Part shown: positions 11,641-22,659 of the stretch, in pieces | Position numbering within the stretch: position 1 is the stretch's first letter | Layout: each line of letters starts with the position of its first letter | Origin: Prorocentrum cordatum | Lineage: Eukaryota > Sar > Dinophyceae > Prorocentrales > Prorocentraceae | DNA length: 64,000 bases | Direction of reading: 5' to 3' | NCBI GenBank assembly: GCA_963575745.1 | Contig: CAUYUJ010018316.1 | Coordinates: forward strand, 25,001-89,000 | Notes under the pieces: model-generated | Database searches by the model: none | Told to the model about the DNA's origin: nothing | Seen by the model: only the letters and a program-made list of their open reading frames with translations | Made by a program: the position numbers and the translations under genes

Positions 11641-12839
11641 TTGCGCGTTCTAGTGGCGACGCCTTGCGCACCGAACCACCTTAACTCATCTGTTTGGGGT
11701 CCACGCTGCACGAATCCTGATCTGAACCGCACGTGCGGCGAGAACGGCACACTACAATGAAAAGACTCAAGATGCGCAACAAACAGCATCGGTCTCGGCA
11801 CCGTTCTCAGGAAGAGGGGCACAGTCAGAGAGCGCCAAAGCAGACGACGAGTGGGACGATGATATAGGCAGGAGAGACAGGGAGGGAGGACCAGGGGCCA
11901 AGAGGTAGATAGAGGGGGCAGAGAATAGGGCGGAGAGTAAACAAGTGCGATCCGCGCTTCGCTTCCAAATTGGGGTGGTCAACTTGATGGGTGGGCCTCC
12001 ACGCGGGCGAGGTAATGTCGGTCGTGGCAAACTGCCCGCCTGCACCTCATCTGACATCTACTCCTCCCACATGTTTGAATAAGGACAACTTCGGGGGACG
12101 CCGAGATGGCTTCAAGATAACCTCTGGCAGATACATTCTGGATCCATCACCGACGGGGCGCCTTACTTTCGACTTGAAGAACTAACGTGTTTCACGCTTC
12201 GGGAGTTGAAAGGGGGAGTTGAATACTACATTCAACTCTCTCGGGTCTTGGGGATTTCGCAGTTCTGCAGAGGAGGCCCATCTCTGAGGAACCCACGCAG
12301 CCAACTTCAGAGGCCTCACAGAAACATGCCGCGTGGCCCACAGAAGCACCCAAGCCGCCCCGAACTCACGACCCAGGTCAGGGGTTTATTTACTGCCATG
12401 GGCGGGGCGGCGGGATGCGAACGTTGGCTCTGGACCCGTCGGTGGAGCTCCCTGTTGATACGATTCGTGTGAGGAGACAGTCGACATACGCGTGGGGGGG
12501 GACGTGACGTCCTGCGAATCCCCACACTAAGGCCGCACGTGAAACGACATCCCTCTGGGGCGCGATTCGTGTGTTGGGTGTGCCGAGATGGGCGGAGCGA
12601 CGCCGAGCGAAACTTGTCCCTGGACCCGAAAGAGGAGCTCCAAGGGAGACAAGATCCGTGTGAGTGCCGTGCCGAAATTGACGGGGGGGCGCCATGTAAA
12701 CCCCGCCTTCATCTGGGGCCGTAGGTCTCGCTTCCATCCGCATGATCGGTACTTTTTCACCTCGAGCTCAAGCCAGTTGTGGGTCACTGCTTCAGTGGAG
12801 CTGTGACCTTCTCAAGGGATGGGGCTGTTGAGAACGCCC
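11641..12839. other. No gene seen; upstream flank of the minus-strand gene
   Basis: Contains the 5' flank of the frame starting at 11640 and assorted short overlapping frames. No spliced-leader acceptor, promoter motif or other element could be assigned. Confidence 0.4.
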
Positions 12840-13130
12840 TTCTTGGGGCTCATTGTGCGCCTCTGCGTTTTTTGTCGCGCTGAGGAGGCACTTCCTTGGA
12901 CCCTCTCTTTCTGTCGTTATCCTCGGGCTTTCTTGGGGCGCCTCTTGGGGCCCTCCTGTGCTTCGTTCTGGAGCCTGCTTGGAGCTCTTTCGGGGCCACG
13001 CTTGGGCCCCCCTTAGCCTCTCTCGGAGAACTCATTGGATGTTCTTGCGTGCCCTTTGACCCTGTCTTGGGCTCCCCTTGGGGTCCTCTTGGGCTCTTCC
13101 CAGGGCGGCTCGTCCCTGGGATCTCTGAGT
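12840..13130 (+). repeat. CTTGGGG/CCTCTTGGG degenerate repeat
   Basis: Irregular array of CTTGGGG, CCTCTTGGG and GGGCCC words. The same vocabulary returns in reverse complement at 15,270-15,915 and in the same orientation at 36,685-36,985, so this is a dispersed low-complexity family. Confidence 0.6.
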
Positions 13131-13159
13131 TTCGTGACGCCTCGGACTCTCTCGGTCTT

Positions 13160-13320
13160 TTGTCTTATCGTGCATTGTATTGCATTGCATTGCACTGGGC
13201 TATTTTCCGTTGCATGTGCAATTGCATTGTTTCGTGATCCACATTGCACTTATGAGCATCGCTTTCCTTTGCTTTGCATTGCATTTATAGCCTTGCATGT
13301 GTTTGGCTTAACTGGCTTGC
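13160..13320 (+). repeat. TTGCATTGC-type short repeat
   Basis: Runs of TTGCA and GCATT pentamers, for example TATTGCATTGCATTGCAC. The same motif forms a longer array at 26,440-26,665. Confidence 0.7.
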
Positions 13321-13379
13321 ATAGCTTCGAATTGAATACTGGAGAGGCCTTACTGCCGGTGCCGCCGACCCTGAACGAC

Positions 13380-13890
13380 GACGGCGGCGGCGACGACGAC
13401 GATGACCAAGGGGGGTCGCTCCCCCCTGTGGAGGGGGGGGCTGGCCCGTGGGGGGGGCTCCCTCCTGTGGACAGGGGGAGTATGGGACGCTTGGAAGGGG
13501 GGGCAAAGCGGGGACGCTGGGGGGAAGAGAGGAGAGGCTCTCTCCCCCCGGTTCTTGGGGGGGTCCCGGGGACCCTCCGCCACATATTCGGGATCGGCAA
13601 AACAATGACAGGAGCCCCACGGGCCCCAGGGTACCCCCCGGGACCACCCCCCAGGACCACCCCCCGAGACCACCCGCCGGGACCCCCCGGGAGTTGCCCC
13701 GGGACACCCTCCCCGCTGGGGAAGGGATCAAGTGAAGGTGCTTCCCTTCGTTGTTCGATTCGATTTCGTATTGGCTGGATCGGTTGAGGAAGAGGGCCTG
13801 GGGAAAGGGGGAAGATGGCGAGGGCGACGACGACGACAACGACGACGGCGACGGCGACGACGACACCGACGACGACAAACGGAAGAGCGC
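13380..13890. repeat. Low-complexity G/C runs and GAC/GGC triplets
   Basis: GGC/GAC triplets at 13,380-13,400, alternating G- and C-runs at 13,410-13,725 (many CCCCCG and GGGGGG blocks), and GACGAC triplets at about 13,828-13,885. No gene signal; the many open frames are compositional. Confidence 0.6.
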
Positions 13891-14026
13891 CTCACACACG
13901 CCGACAGGGTCGGCGTATTATGGAGCATATGCCATTGTCGGTGCTTGGGTTCTGTTCGGCCAGCATTATGGATGCTTCTTGCACCTCATGCTTACACCAT
14001 CAATGGGTAATCACTTCAGTGGATAC

Positions 14027-15120
14027 GCGAAGCGCGCGCGCGTGGTTCTAGTATATATGTATATATATACATATATATATATATTGCGTGAGTCGCGAGG
14101 AGGTCTCAAGCGATAGCGCGATTCCCAAGTGAATCGCGAGAAATACCACAGCGAAAGCGTGGTTGCTGAGGGTCGAGGACGCGGCGCTTTAATACATCGA
14201 ACGGAAGTCAGTCCCATGCGAGAGCGCGATGCCTGTATAAAGTGTGAGGAAGTCCCGCGCGAGACCATCATTTTCAATACGTGGTGATGAAATATAAGGC
14301 GAGAGCCTTTCTTGTAGTTCGTGACCCTGTAACGCAGTTTGATGACCTCACAGGCTCTACAAAAGCAAAGTACGAGTCCCGGGAGGAGCGCTGGAGGTGA
14401 GAAATGCCATGGTCACCGGGCATTGGGGATCAACAGACACTACTGTTAAGCAATGAGATGTCAACAACAACAATAACAACACGCATTTTAAGATTGATCG
14501 TTTTGATCTGCTCGCATGCCAGTCAACACGTATACCCCAAACCCTCGATACCTGCTTTTTTTCCTTCGATCATACCTCGTTCGGGGTATATATCCCTTAC
14601 ATGCAACATGTATTTCGTGCAGCCCCTAAGGCAAGTGAAGGGAGGACAAAAGGAAGGAAGGGACAAGAGGAAGGGAGGATCACGGAGCACGAGAGAGATT
14701 CGCAGGACGGGGGGTTGAAGCCTGCAGACCCTAGAGGGCGGACTGGGGTTGCGGGCCCAGGAGGCGAGGTCGAGAAGGCGGGTTGCTGAGTCGTGCGTCC
14801 TGCATGAGTCGCGAGGAACATTTTCAACAACAATGCGATTCAAGTCGATCGTGAGAAGCCACAAAGCAAGAGCGTGATTCCGGAGTGCCGAGGGCGCGGC
14901 GTCTGAATTGTTGACAGGAAGTCCCACGCGGAAGCATGATGCCTGCAGATGGTGCGAGGAAGTCCCACGTGAGAGTGCAAATGTTCAATCATGTGTAAGG
15001 GAATGTCCGGCGGGATCCGAGGCTGTTGTGAACCAGGGGCCAGCAAAACAGTTTGGTGACACTAAACATTCCGTGGTAATAAGCCGGGCGCAAGACTTGA
15101 AGCTTGGAGGGGCAGTTCAA
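14027..15120 (-). repeat. Two minus-oriented copies of a dispersed repeat family
   Basis: The segment contains two diverged copies (about 14,027-14,590 and 14,590-15,120). Their reverse complements match blocks at 16.7-18.9 kb. Shared words include TAGCGCGATTC, GGCGCGGCG, GAGGAAGTCCC (reverse GGGACTTCCTC) and, at 14,525-14,590, the complement of the GAGGGTTTGG...ACGATCGAAG block. The first copy is bordered by GCGCGCGCGC, GGTTCTAG and a TATA run. No coding potential was recognised, so these are probably decayed non-autonomous elements. Confidence 0.55.
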
Positions 15121-15175
15121 GTTAAAGCTAACAGTGGTCACCGCCGGGGTGATCAATAAGAATGGTTCACATCAC

Positions 15176-15230
15176 CCCGACCAACGCCCGGTCGCCGCCC
15201 GGTCGCCGCCCGACCGCCGCCCGACCAAGT
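15176..15230 (+). repeat. GTCGCCGCCCG/ACCGCCGCCCG short tandem repeat
   Basis: About four units of an 11-base GC-rich word just before the CCAAGAGGCC array. Confidence 0.6.
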
Positions 15231-15269
15231 CTACTCAGAGATGGTTTTCCTTCTGGGTGCGGCCTCTCA

Positions 15270-15915
15270 GGCTCCCCAGAGCGCGCTCAGAGTGCCCCAA
15301 GAGGCCCCCAAGACTGCCCAAGAGGCCCCCGAGACGCCCAAAGAGCGCTCGAAGACGCCGAAGATGACCCCAAGACGGCCCAAAAGGCCCCCAAGACAGC
15401 CCAAGAGGCCTCCAAGACGCCCCAAGAGCCTTCCAAGAGGCCTCCGAAGAGAGCCCCAAGAGGCCAAAATCGTTGATTTTCATTTGTTTTTTCAATGTTT
15501 TTTGTGTTCTGGCTTTTTCGGCTTCCGGACGCTCCAAGACGGCCCAAGAGGCCCCCAAGACCGCTCCAAGACGGCCCACGAAGCTCCCAAGACGGCGCCG
15601 AAACGACCCAAGAGAGCCCTCAAGACGGCCCAAGTGCCGCCCAAGACGGACCAAGAGGCCCCAAGACGGGCCCAAGAGGGACTCAGGAGGGATACCGAGA
15701 ACTCAAAAATGGAGCCCTCCGTCCCAGAAGGCGCCCAGGAGGTCCCAAAGAGGCCCCAAGAGGCCTCCAAGAGGCCCCAAGATGTCGCCAAGAGGCCCCA
15801 GGAGACTCCCAGGAGGCCCAAAAGAAGCCCCAGAAGGCTTCAAACATGTCTCCCAGGCGCCCCCGAACGGCCTCTCAACAGACCCCAAGAGGCCCCCCAA
15901 AGAAGCATCTTGACG
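15270..15915 (+). repeat. CCCCAAGAGGCC degenerate array
   Basis: More than 40 imperfect units on the theme CCCAAGAGGCCCCCAAGACGG, interrupted at about 15,465-15,530 by a T-rich segment. It is the reverse complement of the CTTGGGG arrays at 12.8 and 36.7 kb. Long Pro/Arg/Lys/Gln open frames across it are a product of the repeat. Confidence 0.75.
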
Positions 15916-16690
15916 ACGACTCTATTTCGCCCCATCGAGAGACGACCCCCAGGGAACTGCTTCACCATCAAAACTCCCCACGCAACGCGTCCGAACGACA
16001 CCCACCCCCAAGAGCGCAACATGGGCAACGAACACACAGACAAAAACCAGCGATGCCATATCACGGGCCAGCGGAATGAGCGAAGCGATTCAATAATAAT
16101 GGTTCACATCAGTGATATTTCAACAACAACAACAACAAAGACAACAACAGCAGCAGCAACGACAACAATCATGTGATCGAATGCGTGATTATTCTTTTTG
16201 CAGTAAGCATAAATCACGATATATCCCAAGGGATTTTCTTGCGGGGTATTTTTTCATTTCCCCGATGTCCCGCCCGACGAGGTCTTGACAACACCTGGCC
16301 ACCTCAACATTTCCAGCCCCGATGGCACATTGCTTTCGCCATCGCCAACCCTGCCCACGCCTTGCTTCAAGAGGCCACGCCTGAGCTCCCGGAAACCGCA
16401 AGGAAAGGCCCCACAATCGATGGGAGAGCCCCTGGAGCTCCTTGGGAAGCATCCAGAGCTCCTTGGGAAGCCCTAGAAACCTGAGGGCTATTGGGGGACG
16501 CGTCAACGTTGAGCTGGAGGGCTTCGGGGCCTTTTGACAGAGGCGTCAGGGCGTCGCTGGGACATGCCTGGTTCGGAGGAAATCCTGGGCTTCGGGAAGA
16601 GGATGGAGAACAGGAAGGACCAGGAGGAGATTTGGGGCTGCTCTGAGCCTCGGGGGCGGGTCCCGGAGGGCTCCTGGGAGGCAGGCACTA
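15916..16690. other. No gene seen
   Basis: Moderate complexity, with an ACAACA-rich patch at about 16,118-16,172. No recognisable coding region. Confidence 0.4.
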
Positions 16691-16734
16691 CCTATGTACA
16701 AGGGGGGGGGGCCCTGCGGGTCACCGGGGTCGGA

Positions 16735-18050
16735 ATCCCCCATATATATGTATATATTCACGCTTCAGCAACCCGCCGGTTCGACCTGGCCGCGTGGGCC
16801 CACCTGACCGACCCACCCATTGGGGTCTACCCGCCGGATCAGCCCATCCTGCTCTGCCATGTGTCTTCTGCTCCAGGGCCCCCCCTGCGAATCCCGTGCT
16901 CCGCCCTTCTCCATCCCCTTTCCATCCGTGTTCTCTCTTCCCGTGACCTGGACGCTGCACCGATTACGCGCGGCAAGTAAGGAAGATCTACTCCCAAGTG
17001 GGCTCGGCCGAGAAGAAGAAGAAGAATAAGAAGAAAAAGAGAGCGGTTATCGAGGGTTTGGCATATACGTGTTGAGTGGCACGCGGACGGGTAAGAGCGA
17101 GCAGTTTTTAAATGAGTGCTGAATTATCATTTCTATCATGTACTTGTAATTGGCCCCCTCTGCCCGGTGACCGTTGTATGTTTTGAATTCAAGTGCTCCT
17201 CCGGGGGCTCGCACTCCGATGCTTCGAGTGCAAAGCGAAGGGAATCAAGCTGGGTAGTTGGACCCTGGTTTACAATAACAGCAGTTCCCGCCTGGTACTT
17301 CGTCGCAATATATATATATATATATATATAAACTTCGCGCTGTGGCGCGGGACTTCCTCGCAACGAACGCCTCACAATGCATGGCGGCGCCGTGCCCCCC
17401 AAACTCACGAATCACGCTCTCGCTTCGGATGCCCCAGCGATGTTTCTAGGAATCGCGCTATCGCTTGAAATTACCTCCATGCTGGGTTGACGCTTTACCG
17501 ACCCGCCTGCTCGACCTGGCCGTCTGGGCCCGCCCGCCCGACCTGCCCGTTAGGGCCCACCCGCCCGACACACCCGTCTGGTTCTGCTGCTTGTGTTCCA
17601 GCTCTCCCTGCTCCTGCAAATCTCTCGTGCTCCGTCCTTCTGCCGTGCCCCATTGTCTCTTCGCTCCTTCCCTCCTTCCCCGTGCCAGGGGCTGCGCTTA
17701 CTACGCGCGGCAGTTGAAGAAGATGTACCCCCAGGGGGGGGTACGATCGAAGACAAACGAAGCGGGTACGGAGGGTTTGGGATAGACGTGTGGAATGGCA
17801 CGCGAGCAGAACAAAGCGAACAATATTAAACTGATTGTTGTTGATGCTGCTGCTGATGAAATCTCATACCTGAAGAATAAATATTGTTGATCCCCCCACC
17901 ATTGCAAATTGTATTCTTCAATTGAAGTGCTCCTCCTGGGGCTAGCACCTTGTTCCTTATCGGGGAAGGTCTTCGTGCTCAAACTGGGCTCCTGGCTCCC
18001 GAGTTACAGCAACAAAGGCTCCCGTCTCATCAGATTGAGGGGGCCGAACG
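16735..18050 (+). repeat. Two plus-oriented copies of the 14-19 kb dispersed repeat
   Basis: Copies at about 16,735-17,300 and 17,300-18,050 share ordered blocks: a TA-run; GGTTCGACCTGGCC or CTCGACCTGGCC with GGGCCCRCC; a C/T-rich stretch; a TACGCGCGGCA block; GAGGGTTTGG followed by ACGTGTNGARTGGCACGCG; and AAGTGCTCCTCCKGGGGCT. Their order is the mirror of the copies at 14.0-15.1 kb. The TA-run at 17,309-17,331 is a microsatellite. Confidence 0.6.
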
Positions 18051-18159
18051 GTCATTCACTATCCCTGGGCGCGAGCTGCTGTGAGGTTCTGCGGTGCGGA
18101 TTGTTTATGTTGTTTGCCATTGTTTGAGGTTGTTTGTTGTCGTCGTCACCCCGCGACCC

Positions 18160-18356
18160 GGACCGCGACCCACCCGCGACCAACCCTGGACCCATCCGCG
18201 ACCCACCCCGCGATCCACCCGCGACCCACCCGCGACTCACCCCGCGACACGCCCGCGACCCACACGAGACCCACCCCGCGACCCACCCGCGACCCACCCA
18301 GCGGCCCACCCGCGACTCACCCGCGACCCACCTGCGACCCACACCGCGACTCACCA
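18160..18356 (+). repeat. CCACCCGCGAC minisatellite
   Basis: About 18 units of a 10-11 base word, CCACCCGCGAC, with CGCGACACG and CACGAGACC variants. A shorter related array lies at 19,020-19,125. Confidence 0.8.
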
Positions 18357-18469
18357 ACGTTGAGTTAACGAGAAAATCGGAGCCTGTGACGGGCTCGCAA
18401 AATTTGTGGAAATGTTGTCGCCTGCAGCGGGCTTCTCCAGAGCCTCGCAGACTGCCGACGTCCCCGCCG

Positions 18470-18930
18470 CCACCTCACTCTTATCCGCAACTGCGGGTTG
18501 CTACGCACTTCATCACAATGCATTCCAAAACGGCACTCTCGCGCGACACGTCAATGTATGCAGGATTTGCGCTCTCGCGTGGCACCTCCTCTCAATTCAC
18601 CCAGACGCCGCGCCCTGGATATTCAAAACAATCACACTCTCACTGTGGCGTTCCTCATCATTTCTATAAGAATCGCGCTATCGCTCGAGACCTTCCCGCG
18701 ATTCATGCAGGATGCACGCTTCACCAATCCGCCTGACCCTTGCCCCTTCCTTCTTTCCAGCATCTCTTCCACTGCCTCAGGAGTTGCACGACATACCCGC
18801 TGCAGGTAGGAAAGATACACCCCTGATGGGGTACGATCGAAGACGGAGGGGACGTGTATGGAGGGTTTGGGATATGCGCGTTGAGTGGCAAGCGAGCAGG
18901 TAGGAGCGAGCAGTCTTATGGTGGTGGTGG
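18470..18930 (+). repeat. Fifth copy of the 14-19 kb dispersed repeat
   Basis: Contains the TCGCGCTATCG, TACGATCGAAGACG and GAGGGTTTGGGATAT blocks in the same order as the copies at 16.7-18.0 kb. It is flanked on both sides by CCACCCGCGAC minisatellites. Confidence 0.55.
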
Positions 18931-19019
18931 TGTTGGTGGTAGTGCTGTTGCTGGTGCTGTTAATGTTGCTGTTGCTGTTGGTAAAATTGCTGTTGTTGTT
19001 GCTGCTGTTGTCGTCATCC

Positions 19020-19125
19020 TCGCCAGCGACCCTCCTGCGAATCACCCTCGACCCACCCCGCGACCCACCCGCGACACGCCCGCGTCCCACACCGCAACCC
19101 ACCAGCGATCCACTCGCGACCCATC
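19020..19125 (+). repeat. Second CCACCCGCGAC minisatellite
   Basis: Shorter diverged array with the same words as 18,160-18,356. Both arrays are followed or preceded by a CACTCTTATCCGCA... stretch, suggesting a duplicated unit. Confidence 0.65.
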
Positions 19126-22100
19126 CCGCCCAGCCCCATCACTCTTATCCGCATCTGCGGGGTGCTACACATAAACGCTGGCCTTGGAAAGGGCGGAGCG
19201 CGGCAAATGAAGCTGATGCGCAAAACATGCAGACCCCCGTGTGCGTGCTGATGGCAGCTCGAGCTGCGCCAAGTCGGATCATGCACTCAACATCGCCATG
19301 GTGGCGATCCTTAACGTGTAGCCGTCCATCCCCCTCGCCTTCTCTCGTCCTCGCTTTTCAGGTTCAGGCACTCGTTGATGTCCTCCAGAGTGCGACGCAA
19401 TTCGTGCCGTTGAACGGCGCCAGACGGGGGGGAGCAGGAGCAGCGGGGGCAGGAGTAGAGGCATAATCGGTGACGGGTGACGGGGAGCTTAGGTGCAGGA
19501 GCCGCACCAGCGGGACCAAAAGGAACATAATGAGCAGAAGCATAAGGCGAAGAGAGGACATCGGCCCTTCTCCCCTCCTTTCCTCAAAATGTGCATCCGC
19601 CTCCTCTTGCTTTCGCTCCTCAACGAATGTGACTTCATTCCCCTCATCCTGCCACGACATATTCTTGCCCTACCAAGCAGTGAAAGAAACATACAGACCG
19701 ACGAATGGATGGACGAAGCTGCGCCTGGACGTTTCCAACATCGCTGTTGTTCTTTGGCGTGTCCTGCCCCATCCACGGCGGCAGCGCGTAGGGAGCGCAA
19801 GCGTGGGAAGAGATGTGGCATCCGCTTGGAATCTGAGGTTTAGAGGGAGACCTTTGGGCAGGGAAGGTGTGAAGCGCAGGCGCACATACATCGCCCCAGG
19901 GCCGAATATGGCACCCGTTTCAACAATCGCTTATGGAGCGATAAGGGGCATGAGGAGCAATGGGAAGCTGAGGAGAGAGCAGGGGGGGAAACTGTACTGG
20001 GGCAGAGGTTGCAATATCATGAGCTGCGCATGCCTGCACTGCAGTCGTTGCCCATGACGCCCGCAGACGCGGATAGGAGTGGGGGACAGTTCTAATCTGC
20101 TCTGTACCCACAGGCTTCAGACGAAAACGACAGCCAGCCGAAGGCGCAGATTTTCCAACCACCTGACTCGGATGCTGCCAGAGGTACTGGCGGAGCACTC
20201 TGGGCCTCGAGAGGGGGGGTCTTGAGGGTGCTCTTGGGACAACCTGGGCCCCCCCCTGGACCGGGGAAACGTAAGACTCGAGTCTGGGGGACTCGATTTT
20301 GCCCGACCAGGCCGTCAGAGAAATGAGGGGGACCAATTTGAGATGACCTCCTGCTGCAAACATCTCACGACAACTGCATTGCAAAACCTACGCTGGGACC
20401 GTCAACAACAGCGGCAAACACGAGTTCTGGCAAACAGAAGTCTTCCGCTTCAGGTGTGGAGTCCCATTCCTCTCAGTGGGGAAGCTGAGTCTTGCAGACT
20501 CGTCAAATCAATGCCGAAACGTCAGGGCTCTTCTTGTGCCAGGGCCAGCCATGGCAACAGTCCATTGTTTTCCGCGTGCCTGCGGGATGCACTCCTCCAC
20601 GTCGGCAGCGACAGGAGCGGCGAACGAAAGCGGGACGCGGGAAGCGCGGGATGTTGTGGTCCCAGATCTTCCCGAAAACGACCCCCAAAAACGCTCCCCC
20701 GAGCATCCTTCGATGATCCGTGGAATGTGTCAATTAGCGCCCATGTGCAGGCGGTGCAATGAGGAGCGACACAGATTGTGTGCGATAGGTGGAGCTGAAC
20801 GGGGTAGCACACACACACACACACACCGGGCCAGCACACGTCGAGAGAACCATCGAATCCCCCCCCGGCATAGCGAAGTCGTCAGTTTCGCCAGGCTGTT
20901 CCTGGCGCCACCGCCTCGGACATCCGACGATGCGCGGCCCCAAAGGCCCCGACCCCTTTCTGGGATCATTCTTCCGCCCCGGATTCTGTGGTGATGGCCG
21001 CGGGACCCGATAACTGCGAGGCGGGGTTATCCATAGTCACCGCCTGGGGAGCCGACGTCGTGGGACCCCAGAGGGGGCAGTGGAGATGAACGAACTGTTG
21101 TGCCCCAGCGGCCGAATGCATTCATATCCACCGCCTGCCGAGGCTGCCGAAGCCTCCGAAGATCGTCTCCCAGGCTGTGGTTTCGGATACAGCCTCGCCT
21201 TAGCGGGCGCAGTGCGCTGCGAGAGCCGAATCGCGGCGCCCTCGTTGAGCCCCAGGCCCCTCGCACTGGGCACTCAAGACGTGGCACCCTGAATTCGCGC
21301 TCTGCGAAAGTGCAATGAGGCCCAGCGCAGAGACGTCCTACGGTAGTCCAGATTCGACCTCGCCATCCTGGGGGCGGGCGGGACCTGCTGGAGGATCCAG
21401 CGGAGCGGCGTCTTTGTCGGGTTATGATTGAACCTCTCCGTCCCTGGGGTGCTGCGAACTGCGACAGCGTGGCCATTTCTACTCCTTGGGCAGGGGCTGC
21501 AGACTGCGAAGCTGTCGCAAGCTTTGATGGCAGCTGGGGGCCGAGCACAATGACGGTCCACGCACATTCAGATGTGATCTCGCACTCCATGGGAAACTGC
21601 GAAGTGCTAGATTGCTCCCACTTTCGAGGCGTGACCATCACGGTCTGCACCACGGGGTCATTGTCGACGCTGGGCGCACGGTTGCAGCTGACCTGGACGC
21701 CTTCTGGCTGCATGTCTACGTGCTGCTATCCAAGACTTCTGGCCGAGAACCTTCTGATTGTACTTGGCCTGGCCCTGGGCTAGAGCTCCTTTCCTGCAAG
21801 CCCTCCGCCAACCTGGCAGCGTGCCTGCACGGGAAGGTTCAGGAGGGAGACGGTGAAGCTGGTCGTTGTCCCTTTCCTCCTTCCCCTCCCTGCTGCTGCC
21901 GGTGCTGCTACCACGTTGACTTTGCCTTCGCCTGTTCGCCCCCCATCCGTCCTCTGTCTTTTTCGTTACCGCTCCCTTCCATTTCTAGCATGGGGCCTCA
22001 CTCCCCTTTTTTTTGATGCGCTGTGAATCGTGCAACGCACGGGCATCCCATGCAGGTTGCACACCAAACAATGTTTGCGTCGTTATCTATGCAAATGTTG

Positions 22101-22620
22101 GGCTAAACGCTCTGGATTTGTAATGCACATCGGTTGGGTACGTCGCAGGGACATTTCACGGCGTGGACCCCTAAATCGAGGATGGGCCCCTTCACCGGAC
22201 TCGCTTTTCATCTTGAGCTGTTCTTGACGTCCCAGGGGTCGGCGAGGGCCCCCAGGGGCCGAAACTTGGGACAAAGCTACGTCTGGATTTTTCCCAGACG
22301 CGAGCGGAGAACGCCTTTTTGGGGTGCTGCTTGAACCACGGCCTCTAGAGCACCCCTCGCGAGGCCCAAAGTGCAGCGAAAAGCTGGGAGCACCTTGGGC
22401 CAAGGCCACCTTCAACAATCCCCCGATTCTTAAGCTTTGCGATGGCGACCGTTAACTAGGGGGCAAAAACAAACCTACCTCGCGTTTGACCACCCTCGCT
22501 TCCAAGAGATACCAAGCGATGCCAAACTACGGCCGATACCAAGCGTGGTATGGCTTGGTTTTGCCTGGAAGCGAAAGCGGGGTAGGTAATTCACGCTCTG
22601 ATTAACGGCCTGGGCCACCC
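19126..22620. other. No gene supported in 3.5 kb
   Basis: Many overlapping frames up to about 230 codons on either strand, none with a recognisable domain and most low in complexity. A (CA)n microsatellite lies at 20,808-20,826. No RNA gene recognised. Confidence 0.45.
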
Positions 22621-22621
22621 C

Positions 22622-22659
22622 CCTTCCTTCCTTCCTTCCTTCCTTCCTTCCTTCCTTCC
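22622..22659 (+). repeat. (TTCC)n tetranucleotide microsatellite
   Basis: About nine uninterrupted TTCC units. Confidence 0.95.

Noticed and set aside
16780-16800. GGTTCGACC as a tRNA gene B-box
   Set aside because: No A-box, no cloverleaf and no CCA-type end could be found around it; kept only as a weak hint of a SINE origin.
21027-21783. 228-codon minus and 119-codon plus frames
   Set aside because: Mutually overlapping, no recognised family; cannot be told from chance.
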